A stretch of DNA of 53,327 bases from Alphaproteobacteria bacterium (GCA_010032545.1 RGPT01000002.1:1-53327); one strand, 5' to 3'. Positions 36,142 to 46,365 are shown, numbered from the stretch's first letter. Translations and numbers: made by a program. The notes: generated from the sequence alone by a model not told the origin.

Positions 36142-36962
36142 GCGGGGCGAACACGGGCTCGAACGCGGGTTCCCTGGGCGACCTGCAGCGCGCCTTTCAG
36201 GACTACCTGCTGGTCACCAGCGACGCCTTCCAGGCCGCAGTGCGCGACACCCAGAAGGCCGACCGGATTACCCTGCTCGACGTCTACCGCGACGGCTATG
36301 CACTGCGCCTGATCGAGGCGCTGACGACCGACTATCCCGGCCTGGTGGCGATGGCCGGACCCGCAGATTTCGACCATGTGGCGCGCGCCTACATTGCCGC
36401 CCACCCCTCGCGCCATCCCTCGGTGCGCTGGTTCGGCAGAGGGTTGGCCGATTTCATGGCGACCACCGCGCCCTACAGTGCAGCGCCGGCGGCCGTGGAG
36501 ATGGTGCGCTTCGAATGGGCGCTGGGGGAGGCCTTCGACTCGCCCGACGTGACGCCGATTGCCGCCGATGCGCTGATGGCCCTGCCGCCCGATGCCTGGG
36601 AGACACTTTCCTTCACCACCCTGCCGTCGCTCCGCCGCAGTACGTTCGAGTACGAGGTGGCGCAGGCCTGGCAGCGCCGCGACGACGTCGAACCGGGCAA
36701 TCTCGAGGTCGCCCGCGCCGAAGCGCCCGTGACCTGGGCAATCTGGCGGCCGGAGCGCGTCTCGAACTTCCGCTCGCTCGACCCGGACGAGGCCTTGATG
36801 CTCGATGCACTGGTCGCTGGACGTTCATTCCCCGAGCTGTGCGAGGCGGTGGCGCCGCTCACAGGCGACGACCAGGCCCCGGCCCGCGCCGCGGGCTTGC
36901 TGCGGACCTTCGTCGAGGGCGGGATGATCGCCGGATTCTCGTCAGGAACCTCGGCCGGCTGA
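36138..36962 (+). CDS. bufC: BufC, DUF2063-family peptide-modification partner
   Basis: 274 residues of the HvfC/BufC (DUF2063) family, the usual partner of DUF692 maturases, thought to recruit the precursor peptide. The N-terminal region LQRAFQDYLLVTSD...ITLLDVYRDGYALRLIEALTTDYPGL is the signature, seen here as VYRDGYALRLIEAL and TDYPGLVAMAG. HPSRHPSVRWFGRGLADF follows. The ATG at 36138 overlaps bufB by 4 bp, so the two are made together. The first 12 residues (SGANTGSNAGS) are poorly conserved. The 3' end overlaps the convergent phosphatase by 21 bp. Confidence 0.9.
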   Translation: MSGANTGSNAGSLGDLQRAFQDYLLVTSDAFQAAVRDTQKADRITLLDVYRDGYALRLIEALTTDYPGLVAMAGPADFDHVARAYIAAHPSRHPSVRWFGRGLADFMATTAPYSAAPAAVEMVRFEWALGEAFDSPDVTPIAADALMALPPDAWETLSFTTLPSLRRSTFEYEVAQAWQRRDDVEPGNLEVARAEAPVTWAIWRPERVSNFRSLDPDEALMLDALVAGRSFPELCEAVAPLTGDDQAPARAAGLLRTFVEGGMIAGFSSGTSAG

Positions 36963-37544
36963 AACCCCGTGGACGTCGATGCGGCCGACGATGATGAACA
37001 TGCCGTCCCCGGCAGGCTTCACGATCGCGCCCTGCCCTTCGGCCAACTCGATCCCGGTGGCATCGCGGAACGTGGGTGCATGACCGACCAGGGCGACATT
37101 GCCGGCGGCGGGCCGTCGGCCGAGCAGCGCCTTCAGGCGGCCGGTAGCGGCAGCGATCTCCGCCGGCGTCTGGCTCACGTGATAAAGCAGATCGGCGCTC
37201 ACGGTCGGCGCGCGACCGAAGACCAGTTCGGCGGTCTGTCGGGTGCGGCAGAAGCCGCTGCTCTCGACGGCGGCGAAGGCAATGCCCTGCTGGCGCAGCA
37301 TCGCGCCCAGGGCCGCGGCCTGGGCGCGGCCCTGCTGGCTCAGGTTCCGCTGCCAGCCGCAGTCTTCGAGATCGCGCACCGCGGGCTCGGGAGCGACCGC
37401 GGTATCGGCGTGGCGCAGGTAAAGGAGGTAGCCGCCCTGGCGCAGGCCGGCCAGCAGCGCCGCTTGAGAATCGCCGGCCGCCGCCGGCGGCGTGGCGCAT
37501 GCCGCGAGAAGGCCCGTTAGCAGGCAGAGCAACAGAACACGCAT
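36942..37544 (-). CDS. Histidine phosphatase-family lipoprotein
   Basis: 200-residue phosphoglycerate-mutase-like protein. The N-terminus is a lipoprotein signal with lipobox LLAAC (Cys about 15), so it is anchored in the envelope. The catalytic RH is in YLRHADT. SSGFCRTRQTAEL and VALVGHAPTFRD (second His) complete the pocket. The substrate is unknown. It is convergent with bufC, and the tRNA gene lies 40 bp upstream on the other strand. Confidence 0.87.
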   Translation of the reverse strand: MRVLLLCLLTGLLAACATPPAAAGDSQAALLAGLRQGGYLLYLRHADTAVAPEPAVRDLEDCGWQRNLSQQGRAQAAALGAMLRQQGIAFAAVESSGFCRTRQTAELVFGRAPTVSADLLYHVSQTPAEIAAATGRLKALLGRRPAAGNVALVGHAPTFRDATGIELAEGQGAIVKPAGDGMFIIVGRIDVHGVSAGRGS

Positions 37545-37584
37545 GGCTTTTCATTAGCACGCACGCCGACTAAGGTCGCATCAC

Positions 37585-37671
37585 GCCCGCTTGATGGAAC
37601 TGGTAGACATACGGGACTTAAAATCCCGAGGCCGCGAGGCCGTGCCGGTTCGAGTCCGGCAGCGGGTACCA
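37585..37671 (+). tRNA. tRNA-Leu (UAA anticodon)
   Basis: 87 nt including an encoded CCA. The acceptor stem pairs GCCCGCT with AGCGGGT (one G-T pair). The anticodon stem-loop is CGGGA-CTTAAAA-TCCCG with anticodon TAA at 37619-37621. A long variable arm (GGCCGCGAGGCC region) and the T-arm GGTTCGAGTCC follow. The long variable arm and sequence are those of class II tRNA-Leu. No integrated element flanks it. Confidence 0.96.
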
Positions 37672-37737
37672 CACCTTTCGATCGTTGCGATGATCAGGCA
37701 GCGAGGCCCCTCGTCGGCAGGGCATGCCGGACCTAGA

Positions 37738-38361
37738 ATGGCGGGAATGGCCACGCGCACTCTCCTGTTCATGGTGATCACGACGGTAGCGCTCGCCGCC
37801 TCCGTCCCCGCGTTCGCTCAGGCCCCCTCGCCCGACGGGTGGATCGCGGACAGCAAGACCGGCTGCCGGATCCGCAATCCGACTCCGCAGCCGCGTGAGT
37901 CGGTGACTTGGTCGGGCGCCTGCCCGAACGGGATCGCCGAGGGCACTGGTGTCCTGGAATGGTTCGACGATGGCCGTCCGACCGATCGCTACGACGGCGA
38001 GATGCGCGACGGCTGGGAGCACGGCCGCGGCATCGCCACCAGCACCGTGATCGCCGACCGCTATGAAGGCGAGTGGCGGGAGGGTTGGCGACACGGCCGG
38101 GGAATCTATGAGTTCGCGAACGGCGACCGCTACGACGGCGACTGGTTCGAAGGCCTGCGGACCGGCCAGGGCGCGATGGTCTGGGCGAACGGCGCGCGCT
38201 ATGAGGGCGAGTGGCTGGACAGCAAGCCGAGCGGGCAAGGCGTCTATACCGATGCGGCAGACGCCGTGTTCTCGGGAACATGGTCCGCGGGCTGTTTCCG
38301 CGACGGCAACCGCAAGCAGGCGATCAGCGGCACGACACCAGCGGACTGCGGCTTCCAATAG
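37738..38361 (+). CDS. MORN-repeat exported protein
   Basis: About 207 residues with a signal peptide (LLFMVITTVALAASVPAFAQA). The rest holds at least four MORN-like units of YxGxxxxGxxHGxGxxxxxxG type: RYDGEMRDGWEHGRG, RYEGEWREGWRHGRG, RYDGDWFEGLRTGQG and RYEGEWLDSKPSGQG. Two cysteines before the repeats and two after may form disulfides. MORN units usually mediate lipid or protein contact; no enzymatic domain is visible. The ATG at 37738 is preferred; one at 37747 is equally in frame. Confidence 0.85.
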   Translation: MAGMATRTLLFMVITTVALAASVPAFAQAPSPDGWIADSKTGCRIRNPTPQPRESVTWSGACPNGIAEGTGVLEWFDDGRPTDRYDGEMRDGWEHGRGIATSTVIADRYEGEWREGWRHGRGIYEFANGDRYDGDWFEGLRTGQGAMVWANGARYEGEWLDSKPSGQGVYTDAADAVFSGTWSAGCFRDGNRKQAISGTTPADCGFQ

Positions 38362-38384
38362 CCCCGCGGCTCGCTCGGTCCGGG

Positions 38385-39397
<1,013 letters not shown>

Positions 39398-39401
<4 letters not shown>

Positions 39402-40369
39402 AGCACACACCTCACATAATGCCCGGGTCCGACTTCCTTGAGCGGCGGCAAGCCCTGGGTGCAGACGTCCATGGCGAACTTGCAGCGCGCGGCGAAGCGG
39501 CAACCCAGCGGCGGGTCGAGCAGGTTCGGCACGGTGCCGGCGATGGCCTCGAGCCGCTGCTTCTTCTCGGCCGAGCGGTCGACGCGCGGGATGGAGCGGA
39601 TCAGGCCCTGCGTGTAGGGGTGCCGCGGATCGCCGAACAGCGCCTCGACCGACGCCTCCTCGACGACATTGCCGGCATACATCACCGTCACCCTCTGGCA
39701 GGTCTCGGCGACGACGCCCATCGCGTGGGTGATCAGCATGATCGCCATGCCGAACCGCTCCTTCATCTCCTGCATCAACTCCAGGATCTGCGCCTGGATG
39801 GTGACGTCGAGGGCGGTGGTCGGCTCGTCGGCGATCAGCAGCTTGGGCTGGCAGGAAAGCGCCATGGCGATCATCACCCTCTGGCGCATGCCGCCGGAGA
39901 ACTGGTGCGGATAGTCGTGCACGCGGCGCTCGGGGTTGGGAATGTCGACCAGCCGAAGCATCTCCGCCGCGCCGGCGATCGCCTGCTTGCGCGACAGCTT
40001 TTGATGCAGCGCGATCACCTCGGCGATCTGGTCGCCCACCGTGTAGACGGGGTTGAGCGAGGTCATCGGCTCCTGGAAGATGATGGCGATCTCCTTGGCG
40101 CGGATCTTGTCCATCTCGTCCATGGAAAGCGGGATCAGGTCCCGTCCCTGCCACAGGATCTGCCCGGCCTCGAAACGGCCGGGCGGCATGTCGATCAGCT
40201 TCAGCACCGAGCGGGCGGTAACGGTCTTGCCGCAGCCCGACTCGCCCACGACACCCAGCGTCTCGCCGCGGTCGATGTGCAGGTCGACGCCGTCGACGGC
40301 ACGCACCATGCCGTCGTCGGTCTTGAACCAGGTCTTGAGACCGCGAATGTCCAGCAGAGGTTCGGCCAC
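39398..40369 (-). CDS. dppD: Peptide ABC transporter ATP-binding protein DppD/OppD
   Basis: 323 residues. Walker A is GESGCGKTV, the Q-loop [10 protein letters not shown], the signature [15 protein letters not shown] and Walker B LLIADEP. The H-loop reads [10 protein letters not shown] where most members have ITHDLGVVAE: the His is kept but Asp-Leu is Ala-Met. The C-terminal [14 protein letters not shown] motif is the oligopeptide-family cysteine cluster. Pairs with dppF to power the permease. About 12 bp after dppC. Confidence 0.93.
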
Positions 40370-40381
40370 GCTACACCAGCC

Positions 40382-41329
40382 CTAGAGAACGCGCCGCGGA
40401 TCGAGCGCGTCGCGCAGTCCGTCGCCGATGAAGTTGATCGCCAGCACCGTGATGAAGATGAGGGCGCCGGGAAACAGCGCCCAGTGGGGCGCGATGTCGA
40501 GATAGTCCTTGGCGTCGCGCAGCACGCTGCCCCAGGTCGGCACGTCCGACGGGAAGCCGAGGCCCAGGAACGACAGCGTCGACTCGGCGATGATGGCGGC
40601 GGCGACGTCGATGGTCGCGACCACGATCACCGGGCCCAGAGCGTTGGGCAGGATGTGCTGCGTCACCTGGCGTAGACGCGAGGCCCCGAGCGCCCGAGCG
40701 GCCTCGACGAACTCCTTTTCGCGCAGGGACAGGAACTGAGCGCGCACCAGCCGCGCAGCGGACATCCAGCGCGTGCCGCCGATGACCGCAACGATCAGCA
40801 CGAAGGCGCCGCCCTCGACGCCCAGCACGCCTTTCACCGGTTCGCGGAACAGGTAGATGACCAGCAGCAGCAGCGGAAGCTGTGGCAGCGACAGGAAGAG
40901 GTCGGTGACCCACATCAGCGCCGCGTCGACCCGTCCGCTCGACATGCCGGCGATGGCGCCGACCAGCACGCCGAAGAAGATGGCGACGACCATTGCCGCG
41001 AAGCCGACCGCGATCGAGATGCGGCCGCCGTAGATCAGCCGCGACAGCAGGTCCTGCCCGAGATCGTCGGTGCCCAGCGGGTGTTTCCAGGACGGCCCTT
41101 GCAGCTTGGCGGCGAAGTCGATCTCGTTGATCGGCACGCGCCAGATGAACGGACCGGCCAGGACAGCGAACAGGATCACGGCCAGGGCCAAGGCCGAGAC
41201 CAGCGCCATCCTGTGCCGCCGGAAGCGCCGCCAGGCCTCATGCCAGGGCGAGAAGCCTTGTGCCTTGCGCGCGGCGGGTGCCCCGCCGGGAGCGCTAGCG
41301 GAAAGCGATGCGGGGGTCGAGCCAGCCAT
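40382..41329 (-). CDS. dppC: Peptide ABC transporter permease DppC/OppC
   Basis: 315-residue inner-membrane permease with six or so helices. The N-terminal oligopeptide-permease region ([24 protein letters not shown]) is typical; [24 protein letters not shown] and the EAA loop ([26 protein letters not shown], seen as EAARALGAS) bind the ATPases. The ATG at 41329 overlaps the end of dppB by 35 bp; the frame is open to 41389 but deeper overlap is unlikely. Confidence 0.92.
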   Translation of the reverse strand: MAGSTPASLSASAPGGAPAARKAQGFSPWHEAWRRFRRHRMALVSALALAVILFAVLAGPFIWRVPINEIDFAAKLQGPSWKHPLGTDDLGQDLLSRLIYGGRISIAVGFAAMVVAIFFGVLVGAIAGMSSGRVDAALMWVTDLFLSLPQLPLLLLVIYLFREPVKGVLGVEGGAFVLIVAVIGGTRWMSAARLVRAQFLSLREKEFVEAARALGASRLRQVTQHILPNALGPVIVVATIDVAAAIIAESTLSFLGLGFPSDVPTWGSVLRDAKDYLDIAPHWALFPGALIFITVLAINFIGDGLRDALDPRRVL

Positions 41330-42257
41330 AAAGGATATCTGCGATGAGGTTGAAGATGACGACCAGGCAGGCCGAGACGAAGGTGACACCCATCACGACG
41401 GGGGTGTCGTTGGCGAGCATCGAGGAGATCAGCAACGAGCCGATGCCGGGCACGCGGAAGATCTGCTCGGTGACGATGGCACCGCTGAAGACGATGGGCA
41501 TCTGCAGGGCGACGAGCGTCACCACCGGGATCAGGGCCGTGCGCACGACGTGCCGGGTGATGACCTTGCGCTCGCCGATGCCCTTCGACCGCGCCGTGGT
41601 GACGTAGTCGAGGCGAATGACGTCGAGCACCGAAGAACGTACGAAGCGTACCAGCGCCGCGCCCTGGAACAGGCCGAGCACCGTGACCGGCATGATCGAC
41701 TGCTTGATGTGCTCCCAGTAGAACGCCCAGCCGGTCGCGGCGATGTCGGCGCGATAGACGAAGGGCAGCCAGTCGAGCTGGATGGAAAAGACCAGGATCA
41801 GCACCAGGCCCGTGAAGAAGGTCGGCAGCGAGAAGCCGATGAAGGCGAAGGTATTGGCGACCTGGTCGAACAGGGAATAAGGACGGGTCGCGGCCAGGAC
41901 GCCCACCGGGATGGCGATCGCGATGGCCAGGATCTGCGACGCGCCGATGACGATCAGGGTCACCGGCAGGCGCTGCATGATCAGCGTGCTCACGTCCATG
42001 CGGCTGACGAAGGAGAAGCCCCAGTCACCCTGCAGCAGCGCGATCAGCCAGTGCCAGTAGCGCATCCAGACCGGATCATCGAGGCCGAACTTGGCACGCA
42101 ACGCGGCGCGCACCTCTGGCGGCACCGCCGGGTTGGTCGCCAGTTCGTCGAAAGGGTCTCCCGGCGCCAGGGCCAGAAGGGAGAAAAGCACGACGCTGAT
42201 CCCGAGCAGACTCGGGATCATGATCAGGAGCTTCCGGATTACGTACTGCCTGCTCAC
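41295..42257 (-). CDS. dppB: Peptide ABC transporter permease DppB/OppB
   Basis: About 320-residue permease. The N-terminus RKLLIMIPSLLGISVVLFSLL, the periplasmic LAPGDPFDEL, GDWGFSFVSRMDV and the EAA loop (YVTTARSKGIGERKVITRHVV, seen as TARSKGIGE) are those of DppB. It ends VPGIGSLLISS...[13 protein letters not shown]. The GTG at 42257 follows AGG by about 9 nt; a TTG at 42272 is an alternative. It lies just after a terminator hairpin that separates it from the binding-protein gene. Confidence 0.92.
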   Translation of the reverse strand: MSRQYVIRKLLIMIPSLLGISVVLFSLLALAPGDPFDELATNPAVPPEVRAALRAKFGLDDPVWMRYWHWLIALLQGDWGFSFVSRMDVSTLIMQRLPVTLIVIGASQILAIAIAIPVGVLAATRPYSLFDQVANTFAFIGFSLPTFFTGLVLILVFSIQLDWLPFVYRADIAATGWAFYWEHIKQSIMPVTVLGLFQGAALVRFVRSSVLDVIRLDYVTTARSKGIGERKVITRHVVRTALIPVVTLVALQMPIVFSGAIVTEQIFRVPGIGSLLISSMLANDTPVVMGVTFVSACLVVIFNLIADILYGWLDPRIAFR

Positions 42258-42270
42258 GCGATGGACCTGC

Positions 42271-42306
42271 AATAAAAAGGCCCTCCCCGCACGTGGCGGG
42301 GAGGGC
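42271..42306 (-). terminator. Intra-operon rho-independent terminator
   Basis: On the minus strand, GCCCTCCCCGC pairs with GCGGGGAGGGC (42280-42306 on plus) around a 5-nt loop, followed by a T-rich tract (complement of AATAAAAA, 42271-42278). It lies between the binding protein and permease genes, so it should reduce read-through and keep the periplasmic receptor in excess. Confidence 0.88.
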
Positions 42307-42315
42307 TAAGCGCAC

Positions 42316-44106
42316 TCAGGCGTCCTTGAACCAGTCGCTGAGGTCCGAGGTGTTGTTGTCCCAGCCGCTTATGTTGCAGTTGAGCTTCGCCGTCTTGGCC
42401 GACACCGTCGGGCGCTGCACGATGCCCAACACGATCTGGTTCTGGATGGCGAGGTCGTTCATCTTGATGAACGAGGCGGCGCGCTTGACGGGATCGAGTT
42501 CCACCTCGGTCTCGCGGTAGAGTTTGTCGGCCTCGGGGCTCTGCCAGCGGGTAATGTTTCGGCCCTGCCACTTGTTTTCCTTGGTGGCCGCCTCCCATGA
42601 GACGAACTGCAGCATGTGCGTGCCCGGATCGGGCTGGCCCATGGTCGTCGTGTACATCTCGAGGTCGGAATAGAACTTCGTATAGGTGTCCGGATTGGCC
42701 ACGTCCGACGAGAAGAAAACCGATGCCGTCACCGACTTGAGCTCGATGTCGATTCCGGCCTTCTGAGCCGCCTGCTTGATGATGGCCTGCGTCTTCTGGC
42801 GCGGCTGGTTGATCGAGGTCTGGTAGACGAACTTGAGCTTCTTGCCGTCCTTGGCGCGGATGCCGTCCGCGCCTTTCTTCCAGCCGGCCTTCTCGAGGAT
42901 GTCGTTGGCCTTGTCGACATTGAACTCGATCGGGTTGTTCTTCGAATCAAAGCGCGCCGGACCGTAGAGGAAGTTGCGGGTCGCCGGACCGGTGCGGCCG
43001 TAGATGTGATCCTGGATCGACTTGTTGTCGACCAGGAGCGCCATTGCCTTGCGCACTTCCGGGTCGCTGAGCGTCGGGTGCTTTGTCTTCAGGCTCGCCC
43101 GCTCGCCGTCGACTTCCGTCCACGGGTCGGTCGTGTTCATGAGCAGGAACTCGATATTGCCGCCCGGCGTAATCGAGACGCTGCCCTTGCCGCCCTTCTC
43201 GAGGCGCTGGAGGATCTCGTCCTCGACCTGCAGGTTCCAAGCGAAATCGAACTCGCCGGTCTGCAGCACCGCGCGCGCCGCCGAGACGGCGTCGCCGCCG
43301 CCCTTCATCTCGACGGTGTCGAAAAACGGCTTGTTGGCCTGATGGTAATTCGGGTTCATGACGCCCGTCACCAGATCGCCCGGCTTGAAGTCCTTGAACA
43401 TGTAAGGGCCGGTACCGACCGGCTTGAGGTTGGTGGGTGCGTCACGCGACTTGGCACCGATGTAGTCGGCGAACAGGTGCTTCGGGATCAGCATGCCGCG
43501 GGTTCCGACGAAGGCATCGGCCCAGAACGGCGTCGGCTTCTTGAACTTCACCGTCACGGTGTACGGGTCGACCTTCTCGACCATGACGTCCTGGTAGGAC
43601 GCGATCGTATAGGCGGCCGTCGCCGGGTCCTTGGCATATTCCCAGTTGAACACGACGTCGTCGGCCGTGAACGGCTTGCCGTCATGCCAGGTGACACCCT
43701 GCTTCAGCTTCCACGTCACCGTCAGGCCGTCGGCGGAAAGGCCGCCATTCTCCTTGGTCGGGATCTCGGTCGCCAGCTTGGGCTTGAGGTTGCCGTCCGG
43801 ATCCCACGCCGCCAGCGGCTCGTAGAACAGGCGCGAACCGTCCTGGTCCTTGGTGCCGACCGCGAAATGCGGATTGAGCAGGGTCGGCCCCTGCCACCAC
43901 AGCAGCTTGAGGGGGCCGCCACCGCCGCGCTTGGTCGGCTTGTAGGTCGCCGGCGCCTGGGCCATCGCAACGCCACCGTGGGCGAGCAACTGGGCGGCCA
44001 GCGGCGCCGTGAGGCCAACAGCGGCCATCCGTTGCACGAAGCCACGACGTGACAGTTTCCCGGCCTTGACCTTGCCAATCAGGCCACGCAATTCATGTTC
44101 GTTCAT
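42316..44106 (-). CDS. Peptide ABC transporter substrate-binding protein (family 5)
   Basis: 596-residue periplasmic receptor. A Tat-type signal is visible: SRRGFVQRMAAVGLTAPLAAQLL at about residues 19-41, ending before QAPATYK. Family 5 features include LATEIPTKENGG, VTWKLKQGVTWHDGKPFTADDVVFNWEY (seen as WHDGKPFTADDVVF) and VGTGPYMFKDFKPGD. The ligand is probably a peptide or another amine-containing compound. First gene of the ABC operon; transcript levels above the permease genes are expected from the following terminator. Confidence 0.92.
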   Translation of the reverse strand: MNEHELRGLIGKVKAGKLSRRGFVQRMAAVGLTAPLAAQLLAHGGVAMAQAPATYKPTKRGGGGPLKLLWWQGPTLLNPHFAVGTKDQDGSRLFYEPLAAWDPDGNLKPKLATEIPTKENGGLSADGLTVTWKLKQGVTWHDGKPFTADDVVFNWEYAKDPATAAYTIASYQDVMVEKVDPYTVTVKFKKPTPFWADAFVGTRGMLIPKHLFADYIGAKSRDAPTNLKPVGTGPYMFKDFKPGDLVTGVMNPNYHQANKPFFDTVEMKGGGDAVSAARAVLQTGEFDFAWNLQVEDEILQRLEKGGKGSVSITPGGNIEFLLMNTTDPWTEVDGERASLKTKHPTLSDPEVRKAMALLVDNKSIQDHIYGRTGPATRNFLYGPARFDSKNNPIEFNVDKANDILEKAGWKKGADGIRAKDGKKLKFVYQTSINQPRQKTQAIIKQAAQKAGIDIELKSVTASVFFSSDVANPDTYTKFYSDLEMYTTTMGQPDPGTHMLQFVSWEAATKENKWQGRNITRWQSPEADKLYRETEVELDPVKRAASFIKMNDLAIQNQIVLGIVQRPTVSAKTAKLNCNISGWDNNTSDLSDWFKDA

Positions 44107-44242
44107 CAGATACCCCTATCGACGTTTCCCAACGCTCCCGCGCCTGCTCTCGCTATCTTGCAAGATGCATGCAAGTCTCGATCAGAACAGGCGGCGGCGA
44201 CGCCGTCAACGACTGCTCAGCCTTAACGAAAGGAAGGATATC

Positions 44243-44560
44243 ATGGCGTGGCTTTATCTTGCCCTGGCAGGGGGCTTCGAGATCGGCTGGCCGCTCGGCC
44301 TCAAACTCGGGTGGACCGAGGCAGGCGCGCGCCCGCTGTGGATCGGCTTCGCGATCGTCTGCATGGCGATCAGCGGCGCATTGCTTTTGCTCGCACAACG
44401 CGACATTCCGATGGGCACCGCCTATGCGGTCTGGACCGGTATCGGCGCGGTCGGCGCCTTCACGGTGGGCGTGCTGGCATTCGGCGATTCTGCGTCGACC
44501 ATGCGCCTGATCTCGATTGCCCTGATCGTGGCCGGCATCGTCGGCCTCAAGCTCGCCTGA
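44243..44560 (+). CDS. sugE: SugE/Gdx-type SMR exporter
   Basis: 105-residue, four-helix small multidrug resistance protein. The essential Glu is at 13 (AGGFEIGW), and the run GTAYAVWTGIGAVGAF plus RLISIALIVAGIVGLKL closely follow SugE/Gdx, which exports guanidinium with proton antiport. AGGAAGGA precedes the ATG at 44243. I looked for a guanidine riboswitch upstream and found no clear one. The SDR gene follows at 10 bp, so they are probably co-transcribed. Confidence 0.92.
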   Translation: MAWLYLALAGGFEIGWPLGLKLGWTEAGARPLWIGFAIVCMAISGALLLLAQRDIPMGTAYAVWTGIGAVGAFTVGVLAFGDSASTMRLISIALIVAGIVGLKLA

Positions 44561-44570
44561 GGAGGCCGTC

Positions 44571-45326
44571 ATGCGGATGAAGGGCAAGGTCGCGCTGATC
44601 ACCGGCGCCGCTAGCGGCATGGGCGCCGCCACGGCGCGCCTGTTTGCCCGTGAGGGCGCCAAGGCGGTGGTGGTGGCCGATATACTGGACAAGGACGGCG
44701 AGGCCACGGTCGCCAGCATCAACCAGGCAGGCGGCCACGCTACCTTTGCCCGTCTCGACGTCACCGACGAGGCCCGGTGGAAAGCCGTGGTCGACGGCAT
44801 CGTGGCCACGCACGGCCGCCTCGACGTCCTGGTGAACAACGCCGGCATCTCGGGCTCGGCGGAGGCCGACCTGTACGACACGGCCGCCTGGAACCGGCTG
44901 ATGGGTATCAACGCCACCGGCGTTTTTTTGGGCATGAAGTACGCCACCGCGGCCATGAAGAAGGCAGGCGGCGGCTCGATCGTGAACCTGTCATCGATCT
45001 CCGGCATCGTCGGCCAAGGCTATATCCATGTCGGCTACAACGCCTCCAAGGGCGCCGTCCGGCTGATGACCAAGGCCGGCGCGGCCCAGCACGGCAAGCA
45101 GGGCATCCGCGTCAATTCGGTGCATCCCGGCCTGATGCCGCCCATGCGGACATCGGGCCGCACCGCCGATCCCGAGACCCGGGCAAAGACCCTGAAGGGC
45201 GTCCCGATGGGCCGGGCCGGCGAGGTCGACGAGGTGGCCTACGCCATCCTGTTCCTCGCCTCCGACGAATCGTCCTATGTCACCGGCGCCGAACTGGTGG
45301 TCGACGGCGGCTGGACCGCCGTCTGA
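44571..45326 (+). CDS. SDR-family oxidoreductase
   Basis: 251-residue classical short-chain dehydrogenase: TGAASGMGAATA cofactor loop, DILDKDG for NAD selection, NNAGISG, catalytic Ser in NLSSISG, YNASKG with catalytic Tyr and Lys, and the C-terminal VVDGGWTAV. Substrate unknown; it resembles 3-alpha/20-beta-hydroxysteroid or cyclohexanol dehydrogenases in layout. It sits between sugE and the Nudix gene with 1-10 bp gaps. Confidence 0.92.
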   Translation: MRMKGKVALITGAASGMGAATARLFAREGAKAVVVADILDKDGEATVASINQAGGHATFARLDVTDEARWKAVVDGIVATHGRLDVLVNNAGISGSAEADLYDTAAWNRLMGINATGVFLGMKYATAAMKKAGGGSIVNLSSISGIVGQGYIHVGYNASKGAVRLMTKAGAAQHGKQGIRVNSVHPGLMPPMRTSGRTADPETRAKTLKGVPMGRAGEVDEVAYAILFLASDESSYVTGAELVVDGGWTAV

Positions 45327-45327
45327 C

Positions 45328-45924
45328 ATGCCGGAAGACGACAAAGCCATCGGGCCCTGGGAAGTCCTCGACTCGACGTACAACTACCGCGACCGCTGGC
45401 TGGCATTGCGCTCCGACACGGTGCGCCTGCCCAACGGCCGCGTGCTCTCGCCCTTTCACGTCATCGAGCAGCCGGACTGGGTCACCGTCATCGCGCTCAC
45501 CCGCGATGGCGGCATCATCCTGGTCGAGGAGTATCGGCACGGCGCGCGGCAGACGGTGATCGAGCTGCCGAGCGGCATCCACGACAAGCCCGAGGCGCCG
45601 CTGGCGGCGATTCAGCGCGAACTGAGGGAGGAGACCGGCTTTGCCAGCGACGATTGGCATCCGCTCGGCGCCTTCTTCGCCAACGCGCCGCGTCTGAACA
45701 ATCGCGTGCACTGCTTCCTGGCGCTCGACGCCGCCAAGGTGGCCGACCCCGTGCTCGACGACAGCGAAGTGCTGCTGGCGCACGAAGTCCCCTTGGCCGA
45801 CTTCGTGGCCGACCTGCAGGCCGGCCGGCGCATGCTCCACGGCTTCCAGGGCGGCGCGATGTGGCTGCTGCAACTCTACGCGAAGTCGAGCGGCGACAAG
45901 CGGCTGGCCGCCATGGTCACCTGA
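45328..45924 (+). CDS. Nudix hydrolase
   Basis: 198 residues with a complete Nudix box at about 83-105: G-x5-E-x7-REL-x-EE-x-GF (GIHDKPEA, then RELREETGF). The upstream strand IILVEEYRHGARQTVIELPSG and the overall layout are like ADP-ribose pyrophosphatase (NudF-type), so ADP-ribose or a nucleotide sugar is the likely substrate. The ATG at 45328 is immediately after the SDR stop. Confidence 0.9.
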   Translation: MPEDDKAIGPWEVLDSTYNYRDRWLALRSDTVRLPNGRVLSPFHVIEQPDWVTVIALTRDGGIILVEEYRHGARQTVIELPSGIHDKPEAPLAAIQRELREETGFASDDWHPLGAFFANAPRLNNRVHCFLALDAAKVADPVLDDSEVLLAHEVPLADFVADLQAGRRMLHGFQGGAMWLLQLYAKSSGDKRLAAMVT

Positions 45925-45939
45925 TCCGGGGCACCTCGC

Positions 45940-46365
45940 CTAGCGTTGCGCGCGCCGCCAGCGATCGGCCACGGCCAGCGCCATGAAACCGCCGATCAGC
46001 GAGACATGCTCGGTGGCGACCCGGAAGTGAAGCGTCCGCGCGGGCTCCACCATCGCCCAGAAATTGTGGGCGAGCACGATGGCGATCACGAGGAAGCCGC
46101 TCAGGATTCCCGCCCCCAGCCAGAGCCAGCGGTCGAGCAGGATCATGAGCGAGCCCACCAGCAGCGTGACGATGAGCAGCGCGTTCATGAGCGGCGCCGG
46201 CTCGAGCTTCAGTGCACGCAATTCGGCGACGCTCGCCTGGAAGTCGACGAGGTGACCGATGCCGGCACCCCAGAAGACGAACGTCAGCACCAGGCGCGCG
46301 AAAAACCAGCAGACGCCGCTGTCCAGGATGGCCGCAATCGCCCGCGGCATGTCGGTTCTGCCCAT
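45940..46365 (-). CDS. DoxX-family membrane protein
   Basis: 141 residues with four hydrophobic helices (FARLVLTFVFWGAGIGHLVDF, LLIVTLLVGSLMILL, LGAGILSGFLVIAIVLAHNFW, HVSLIGGFMALAVAD). The pattern matches DoxX-like proteins. AGGAGG lies 9 nt before the ATG at 46365 (MGRTDMP), which decides against the ATG at 46374, which directly abuts the AGGAGG. Divergent from the copper-type operon across about 120 bp. DoxX-like proteins (BufD) also accompany some bufferin loci, but this one is 9 kb away. Confidence 0.82.
   Translation of the reverse strand: MGRTDMPRAIAAILDSGVCWFFARLVLTFVFWGAGIGHLVDFQASVAELRALKLEPAPLMNALLIVTLLVGSLMILLDRWLWLGAGILSGFLVIAIVLAHNFWAMVEPARTLHFRVATEHVSLIGGFMALAVADRWRRAQR

Noticed and set aside
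37545-37737. Integrated element at the tRNA-Leu gene
   Set aside because: No integrase, no direct repeat of the tRNA 3' end and no change in gene style on either side.
44107-44242. Possible guanidine riboswitch upstream of sugE
   Set aside because: No paired ACGR-loop hairpins (mini-ykkC) or ykkC core that I could build; only short GC repeats.
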